Made by a program: the position numbers and the translations under genes
Shown: piece by piece, positions 54,926 to 61,900 of the stretch
Position numbering within the stretch: position 1 is the stretch's first letter
Layout of the letters: each line of letters starts with the position of its first letter
Notes under the pieces: generated by a model
The model's input: only the letters and a program-made list of their open reading frames with translations
Database searches by the model: none
What the model was told of the DNA's origin: nothing
NCBI RefSeq assembly: GCF_000590475.1
Contig: NZ_CP007441.1
Coordinates: 2,424,660-2,488,659, forward strand
Direction: 5' to 3'
DNA: 64,000 nt
DNA from: Stutzerimonas stutzeri
GTDB taxonomy: Bacteria; Pseudomonadota; Gammaproteobacteria; Pseudomonadales; Pseudomonadaceae

Positions 54926-57055
54926 TTACAAATTCAGCGACAGGCTTAAACTGAGGTTGCGCGGGTCGCCCGGCATCACCCAGACGTTGCTGTAGGAGCG
55001 CTCGTAGTAGGTACGATCGAAGGCGTTGTTGAGGTTTACGCCCAGGGTCAGATCCTGCGTGGCCTTGTAGCGCGCGAGTAGGTCCACCGTGGTGTAACCC
55101 GGCAGTTCGAAGCCGCTGTCCGACACATTGCCGGAGCGCTCGCCGACGTAGTTCACGCCACCACCGAGCTCCAAACCTCGCAAGCCGCCGTCGAGGAATT
55201 CGTACACGCCAAGCAGGCTGCCGCTGTGTTCGGGCACGTTGAGCAGACGGCTACCAACCGCAGGGGTGGATCCCTCGGTGGCCTTGGTGATCTCGGCGTC
55301 CACGTAGGCATAGGCACCGATTACCCGAATCTCGTCTGTCAGCTGACCGGTCAGCTGCAGGTCGATCCCGCGGCTACGGACCTCGCCGGCGGCGATCTGC
55401 GTCGTCGAACCGGGGGCAGGGTCCGCAGTGAGTACGTTCTCCTTCGTTAGGTGGAAGGCAGCGATGGTCATGCCTAGGCGGCTGTCGAGCAGATCCAGCT
55501 TGAAGCCCGCTTCGTAGCCGACGCCTTCTTCCGGGTCGAATGCAGCACCCGACGCATCCGCGCCACTGTTGGGCTTGAATGACTGCGAGGCGTTAGCGAA
55601 TACGCCGATCTCGGGCGTGAGCTGGTAGAGCGCGCCAATGCGCGGCGTGACCTTTTCATGGGTCTGCTCGGCGCGGGTGCCGGCTACTTCATCGTCCAGC
55701 CGATGCTCGTAATGGTCGTAACGTGCGCCGATAACACCAAAGAGCTTTTCGCTGAAGCGCATCTGGTCCTGCAGGTTCAGCGAGCGGGAATAAACCAGCT
55801 CGTGGCGATCGGTGCTGCGCCCATCAGGGCCCACGCTGAACGACGGTCGTGGTTGCCCGTAGACCGGCTCGTATATGTCGATCTGCGAAATCGGCTGGGA
55901 ACGCAGCAGTTGCTCACTCTTGGCGTAGCGCTCGTATTCCGTGCCGATCAGCAAGTTGTGCTCGACGCTGCCGGTATAGACCAGGCCACGTAATTCGAGC
56001 TGGGTGATGCTGTCCTGCCAATCGAAATCGCGATAGCGGTACTCACGGTTAATCGTACGGGCATCGGCGAAGCTGATCGCCTCGGTGGCGCCACCGCTCA
56101 GACGCCCCTGCTTGTAGTGACTGGCAAGCCGAACCGTCCAGCTGGTGTTCAGGTCGTGCTCGAGCTCGGCCTGCAAGCTCTCATTGTTATTGCGAATATC
56201 CCCGTCGCCAGGCTCACCCAGGAACGTCGAGCGTGACACGCTGCCGAGCCGGTCCCCCGGCGCCGCCACGCCGCGGTCAAACACCTGGCTGCTGCGGATT
56301 AGCTCGGCTTGGATCAACAGGCGAGTCTGCGGCGTCAGTTCCCAGCTGAATGCAGGCGCGATGAACTGGCGTTCGCTGGAGCGGTAATCGCGAAAACTCT
56401 TGTTGTCTTCCACCGCGAGGTTCATGCGGTAGAGCATCTTGCCGTCTTCCTCCAGTGGCGTATTCACGTCCAGGCTGCTGCGGTAGCGATCCCAGCGACC
56501 AGCGCTCAGATCCAGACGGGCGAACCGATCGTATTCCGGGCGTTTGCTGACGATATTGATGGTGCCGCCTGGGTCGCCACGGCCGTATAGGCTGGACGCC
56601 GGCCCCTTGAGTACGTCGATGCGCTCAACGTTAGATGGATCCTGGGGATTCATGTAGCCGCGGTTGACGCTGAAGCCGTCCTTGTAGAACTCCGAGGTGG
56701 TGAGACCCCGGATGCTGTACTCGTACATTGTCAAGCCGCCGAAGTCGTTCTGGCGCGCCACGCCTCCTGCGTAATCCAGCGCCTTCTCGATCCGCGGGCT
56801 GTCGAGGTCGTCGAGAACCGTGGCGGGAATGACGCTGACCGCCTGTGGGACCTCCTCCAGCGGGCTGTTCGTTTTGGTTGCACTGGTCGAACGCCGAGTG
56901 CGATAGCCCCGGGCGTCTTCCTCTTCTCGATCCGCTGTGACCACCACCTCTTCGAGGACGGCGGTTTCCGCCTCTTGCGCCCACGCCGGCATGGCGGCCA
57001 GGCCTGCCATCGCCGCAATGCCGACAAGTCCCGTTGAAACCTTGCTGTTGCTCAT
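54926..57055 (-). CDS. TonB-dependent outer-membrane receptor, probably zinc-regulated
   Basis: A 709-residue TonB-dependent receptor: signal peptide (cleavage after MPAWAQ), TonB-box-like segment (LEEVVVTA), plug domain (VPQAVSVIPATVLDD; RIDVLKGPASSLYGRGDPGGTINIVSKRP), and a 22-strand barrel ending in NLSLSLSLNL with an aromatic-poor last strand. By domain it is of the siderophore receptor type. The promoter holds a palindrome matching the Zur box rather than a Fur box, and the downstream gene encodes a His-tailed DUF4198 protein, so the cargo is more likely a zinc chelate or zinc-binding ligand than ferric siderophore. That is inference. Confidence 0.88.
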   Translation of the reverse strand: MSNSKVSTGLVGIAAMAGLAAMPAWAQEAETAVLEEVVVTADREEEDARGYRTRRSTSATKTNSPLEEVPQAVSVIPATVLDDLDSPRIEKALDYAGGVARQNDFGGLTMYEYSIRGLTTSEFYKDGFSVNRGYMNPQDPSNVERIDVLKGPASSLYGRGDPGGTINIVSKRPEYDRFARLDLSAGRWDRYRSSLDVNTPLEEDGKMLYRMNLAVEDNKSFRDYRSSERQFIAPAFSWELTPQTRLLIQAELIRSSQVFDRGVAAPGDRLGSVSRSTFLGEPGDGDIRNNNESLQAELEHDLNTSWTVRLASHYKQGRLSGGATEAISFADARTINREYRYRDFDWQDSITQLELRGLVYTGSVEHNLLIGTEYERYAKSEQLLRSQPISQIDIYEPVYGQPRPSFSVGPDGRSTDRHELVYSRSLNLQDQMRFSEKLFGVIGARYDHYEHRLDDEVAGTRAEQTHEKVTPRIGALYQLTPEIGVFANASQSFKPNSGADASGAAFDPEEGVGYEAGFKLDLLDSRLGMTIAAFHLTKENVLTADPAPGSTTQIAAGEVRSRGIDLQLTGQLTDEIRVIGAYAYVDAEITKATEGSTPAVGSRLLNVPEHSGSLLGVYEFLDGGLRGLELGGGVNYVGERSGNVSDSGFELPGYTTVDLLARYKATQDLTLGVNLNNAFDRTYYERSYSNVWVMPGDPRNLSLSLSLNL

Positions 57056-57712
57056 AACGCTTCCAATCGATGTTATATCATAACATTTGATAGAAGCGTC
57101 CCGCTGTTGTCAAGGTCGCGCCGTGCTCTGCGGCGGGTGTTCATCGGGGCCTCGGAGGCCGTCTGGTGGCCATTGCCTGGAGCCAGATTTTTGTTACCTC
57201 GAACCGCAAACCGCGTGGTAGCGGCCTGTGGGCTATCCGAATTACGGGTTTAACGACCCTGGAACCGTACCGTGCCGCCACCGGCGAAGAACTTTGGCCT
57301 TGGGCTTGAACGATATTCCAAGTACTTTTTCCAATTTTTTTTGGGCGTGTGATCGCCGAGCGGCTTACATGCGCGGGTGGGATTACAAGAACGCCTCGAC
57401 CTGCTATATCGTCGCGACAATTGCCTCGACGATCTTCGGGCGCATCGCCAAGAAGTCACTGAGCTGAATCTGCTGCTGGCTGGGGTCACACTGGTCCGTG
57501 TGCTGCCCTTGGCCGCGATACAGCGCCAAGCGAAGCTGGCCAGCGACGACGAATATAGCCAAACCAATGGACTCTTTACCTTGGCCAACCTTCAATGGCT
57601 GATACCGGACGCAGTTTTTATTTGTCCGCTAGCCGCCCTTATCGGATTTTTTCCGCGCACCAGAGCGCAGACCGGATCAGCGATCGGTACTCTTAGAGCG
57701 AGTTCGTGAGCG
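57056..57712. other. Gap between TonB receptor and diguanylate cyclase genes
   Basis: Apart from the Zur-type box at the left end, this 657-base region holds no gene I can support. A plus-strand frame (57377-57709, 110 residues) has a helical stretch followed by SQTNGLFTLANLQWL, which faintly resembles the start of a GGDEF domain (TDGLTGLANRRWL), so the region may contain a decayed diguanylate cyclase remnant. The lower GC content at 57295-57350 (poly-T tracts) suggests old intergenic DNA. Confidence 0.35.
57070..57086. promoter_or_regulatory. Zur-type operator before the TonB receptor gene
   Basis: ATGTTATATCATAACAT is a palindrome with 7-bp arms around a 3-base centre. It matches the gammaproteobacterial Zur consensus (AATGTTATAnTATAACATT) at all but about two positions and lies about 15 bases before the start codon at 57055, where zinc-loaded Zur would block transcription or initiation. 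Confidence 0.75.
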
Positions 57713-58720
57713 CTACGTAGCAGCGGCGATAACTCTATTCTTGCCTGCCGCCTTGGCGAGCAACAAGGCGACATCTGCTCGATGAAGCCCCTCTCGAAGC
57801 ATCTCGCCTGCGCTCAGCACCGAAGTTCCGATGCTGATTGACAAGCGCGACGGAAAACTCACCGATGCGCTGCATACCGCACTACGAAGACTTTCGGCGA
57901 TGGACGTAATCTCACTCTCGCTCCTCACCGGCGCCAATACCACGAACTCTTCGCCCCCCAACCGACAGAGGATGTCTCCTTCACGCAACACGCTGGTCAT
58001 CGCTTGCGCTGTCAGCTTCAGCGCTTCATCTCCGGTGGCATGACCGTACCGTTCGTTGATCCTTTTGAAGTTGTCCAAATCGCAGTACGCAATAGCGACC
58101 TCGTGGTTTTTCGGCAGGTTCGAACGAATGACGTCGAACAATCGCGTCAAGCCCAGGCGGTTCCAGGCGCCCGTCAATGGGTCGATCATGGCGCGGCGCT
58201 GCTCGTGTCGAAGCGCTTCACGAAGCTCGGCAATCTGTGCTTTTTGGCTGGACACCCGAATGTAACCTTCCGCCAGATGCACCCACTGCTGCAGATGATC
58301 GATGCTCAGGGCGTCCGGGCTCCGTGCCTTCGAATCGAGCAGGCAGAATGCGCCGATACGGCGACCGGCGACGATGAGCGGCTGCCCCGCAAAAAAGCGA
58401 ACGCTGTGGCCTGGCGCCGTGAACGGGCTATTGGCTAAACGATCGTCAACCGCGCCATCAGCGATCACGAGCGCTCCATCCTTCAGCTCGCTCCGCAGCC
58501 ATCTGGCGATTCTGTCGTTGTCGCCAACGCCTTTGAGCGTCATCCCTGCCGCCAACCCCTCCAGCTCGTCACCGAAGATTGAAAGCAATACCGTATCGAC
58601 CGACAGCAGGCGCCTTGCCAGATCGCAAAGCGTATCCAGATAACAGTCCACCGACGTTTCGACGATCTCGAATGAGGAAAGATGAAGCGGACTTCCCTCG
58701 ATACAAACTGATGAAAACAT
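57713..58720 (-). CDS. GAF-GGDEF diguanylate cyclase
   Basis: A 335-residue cytosolic protein with an N-terminal GAF-like sensor (about 15-160: LLSVDTVLLSIFGDELEG...FAGQPLIVAGRRIGAFCLLD) linked by a short coiled helix to a GGDEF domain (DPLTGAWNRLGLTRLF; RLGGEEFVVLAP, about residue 255). The active-site GGEEF and the upstream inhibitory I-site REGD are both intact, so it should make c-di-GMP with feedback control. The frame is open upstream to 58927, but the domain begins only after the Met at 58720, and the extra part is low-quality; ribosome site is weak either way. It sits beside a giant adhesin gene, suggesting a link to biofilm. Confidence 0.85.
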   Translation of the reverse strand: MFSSVCIEGSPLHLSSFEIVETSVDCYLDTLCDLARRLLSVDTVLLSIFGDELEGLAAGMTLKGVGDNDRIARWLRSELKDGALVIADGAVDDRLANSPFTAPGHSVRFFAGQPLIVAGRRIGAFCLLDSKARSPDALSIDHLQQWVHLAEGYIRVSSQKAQIAELREALRHEQRRAMIDPLTGAWNRLGLTRLFDVIRSNLPKNHEVAIAYCDLDNFKRINERYGHATGDEALKLTAQAMTSVLREGDILCRLGGEEFVVLAPVRSESEITSIAESLRSAVCSASVSFPSRLSISIGTSVLSAGEMLREGLHRADVALLLAKAAGKNRVIAAAT

Positions 58721-58886
58721 AACAACCAATGCGTTACAAAAAGGGCGGCTTTGTTTATCGATGGCACGTGCGGGATGGCAGATCACCAGAACGGTGGCGG
58801 GCCACCTCGGTGCGGTGACGCAAGCGCAAGCAGTCATAGGCTCGCCGCGCACACCTTCTTCCAGACGCGGCTTAACTGATGAAATC

Positions 58887-58915
58887 AAAAGCGCCCAGAT
58901 CACTGGGCGCTTTTT
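58887..58915. terminator. Intrinsic terminator after the exoprotein gene
   Basis: GCGCCCAG (58891-58898) and CTGGGCGC (58903-58910) form an 8-bp stem with a 4-base loop, flanked by AAAA on the left and TTTTT on the right. It can terminate transcripts from the exoprotein (leftward), 33 bases past its stop. Confidence 0.88.
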
Positions 58916-58947
58916 GCTGTTTTGCATAGCGTCTTGTCTGCGTTACG

Positions 58948-61900
58948 TCACAAGTCGATCTGCGGTCCCCCTTCGCTGCTCGCCAAATGGCGAGTCCTTT
59001 CAATCACGACGGTTCTAAGCGCCTGAACACTCACACCCAAGCGTTTTTTCGACACGGCCAACCCATACGCCGCAATTTCTTCACTGGACAGTTCCTCGCC
59101 CTCCTGACCCACCTCGATCAGCAGAGCCCCGCCTTTCAGCAGAGCGACCTGCAAGTTAAGCCACGTGCCGCCGACGACCGGGACAATACCTTTCGAGCTG
59201 ACAATGCTGGATCGCTCCAACAAGGGAGACTGACCGGCAAGCGACGCTTCCCGCTCCAGCGTAATGCTGCTGCCCAGGTCCGTCGCTGAATACAGCCCCT
59301 GCCCTCTCAGCGGTTGTCCAGGGTCGCGGTCATAGAGCGCCAAGGTGTTCGTGGAGGCCGGTTCAAGTCGGGAATCCTCGAGCGCTAGGCTCATGATTCC
59401 CCCCATGCTGAGGGAGGACCCTCTCACAACCGTAGCAGCCTCGCCTGAGCCCTGCGGCGGCTCGGAACGTTCCGGGACGATGCTATACAACGCATCCGCA
59501 AGCACCGGCCAAGGACCGATTGACGTCTCCAGTACCGGTCGATTGGTGGAACGATCACGCGACAGTTCCGTGCCGTTGGCACCGCTCGGCTCTGCAATCA
59601 GGCCCGCCGGCTCGTAGTACGGCGCCTGGATCGTTGCCTCGCCAAATACGGGCGAATCGGCCAATGCATAGTTTTCAGCATCCTCGCCAACCAGTTGCAG
59701 TTCTACAGCGACCGTTTTGCTCTGTCCTGCTGCTGGGTCGGTGAACGCCGCTGTACCTGAAGCGCCGATATCGTCGCCGGTAATCACACCATTGAGCTTC
59801 GTATCGCGGATAACCGCAGTGCCATTCCCGTCGTAGACCTTATCGGCAATATTGACCACCGCCGTGATGGTCTTCCGGTCGATATCGGCAGTGCCGATCT
59901 GTGCGCCGGTATCGAAAGCGTAGTTATTCGCCTCGTCACCGGTCAGGCCGATGCCCGAGCCCCTCACCGATTTATCCTGACCAGCGTTTTTATCGAAGAA
60001 GGAACCCGTGTTGCCGCTGGTGTTCACCTTGCCGGCGTCGCCAGCCACCACGCCCACCAACTGCACGTTGCTGAGGTCGGCCGCGGTAGTGCCATCGTAA
60101 ACCTTGTCGGCTACATCAGCGGTGGCCGTCAGGGTCTTTTTGTCGATGTCGGCAGTGCCGATCTGAGCGCCGGTATCGAAGGCGTAATTGTCCGCCTCGT
60201 CGCCGCTCAGCGCGATGCCAGAGCCGCTCACCGATTTATCCTGACCGGCGTTTTTGTCGACGAAGGAACCCGTGCTGCCGCTGGTGATCACATGGCCTTC
60301 GTCGCCGCTGACAATACCGCTCAGGACGATGTTGCTCAGCTGTGCACCGGTAGTGCCGTCATAGATCTTGTCGGCCACGTCCGCCGTTGCGGTCAGCGCT
60401 TTCTTATTAATGTCGGCGGTGCCGATCTGCCCATCGGTATCGAAGGCATAGTTGTTCGCTTCGTCACCCGTCAGGCCGATGCCCGAGCCGCTCACAGATT
60501 TGTCCTGACCGGCGTTCTTGTCGCTGAACGAACCGGTGCTGCCGCTGGTGTGCACTTTGCCGGCGTCACCGGCTACCACCCCGATCAGCTGTACATTGCT
60601 GAGATCTGCCGCAGTAGAAGCGTCATAAACCTTGTCGGCCACGTCGGCGGTAGCGGTCAGGGTTTTCTTGCCGATGTCCGCTGTGCCGACCTGCGCATTG
60701 GTGTCGAAGCTGTAATTATCGGCCTCGCCTCCGGTCAGGGCGATGCCCGAACCGCTCACCGACTTGTCCAGGCCAGCGTTCTTGTCGCTGAACGAACCGC
60801 TACTACCGCTGGTGCCGACCTTGCCCTCGTCGCCGCCGACAATACCGCTCAGGACGATATTGCTCAGCTGTGCACCGGTAGTGCCATCATAAGTCTTGTC
60901 GGCTACATCCGCCGTTGCGGTCAGCGCTTTCTTCTCAATGTCAGCGGTGCCGATCTGCGCGCTCGTGTCGAAGCTGTAGTTAGCGGCTTCGTCTCCAGTC
61001 AGCGCGATGCCCGAACCGCTCACCGACTTGTTATTACCGGCGTTTTTGTCGACGAACGAACCCGTGCTACCGCTGGTGATCACTTTGCCGGCGTCGCCGC
61101 TGACGATGCCGCCCAGGACAATATTGCTCAGTTCTGCTGCGGTGGTGCCGTCATAGGTTTTGTCGGCCACGTCCGCCGTTGCGGTCAGCGCTTTCTTGCC
61201 GATGTCGGCGGTGCCGATCTGCGCGCTCGTGTCGAAGCTGTAGTTACCCGCCTCGTCGCCGCTCAGCGCAATGCCAGAGCCGCTTACCGATTTATCCTGA
61301 CCGGCGTTTTTGTCGATAAAGCTACCGGCGGCCCCGCTGGAATTTACTTTGCCAGCGTCACCGGCCACCACGCCTACCAACTGGATGTTGCTGAGGTCTG
61401 CTGCGGTGGTGCCGTCGTAGACCTTGTCGGCGACGTCGGCCGTGGCGGTCAGGGTCTTCTTGTCGATATCCGCGGTGCCGATCTGCGCACCGGTGTCGAA
61501 GGTATAGTTACTCGCCTCGTCGCCGGTCAGGGCGATGCCCGAGCCGCTTACCGACTTGTCCTGGCCAGCGTTCTTGTCGACGAACGAGCCCGTGCTGCCA
61601 CTGGTGTTGACCTTGCCAGCATCACTGGCCACCACGCCGATCAGCTGCACATTGCTGAGGTCTGCGGCGGCGGTACCGCCGTAGACTTTGTCGGCCACAT
61701 CAGCCGTGGCGGTCAGGGTCTTCTTGTCGATGTCGGCGGTGCCGATCTGCGCGCCGGTATCGAAGGCGTAGTTATTCGCCTCGTCGCCGGTCAGGGCGAT
61801 GCCGGAGCCACTCACCGATTTGTCCTGGCCTGCGTTCTTGTCGACGAAGCTGCCGGTCGAGCCACTGGTGTTCACCTTGCTGGTATCACCGGCCACCACG

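Noticed and set aside
57070..57086. Fur box for the TonB receptor
   Set aside because: The palindrome fits the Zur consensus ATGTTATA-n-TATAACAT much better than the GATAATGATAATCATTATC Fur box.
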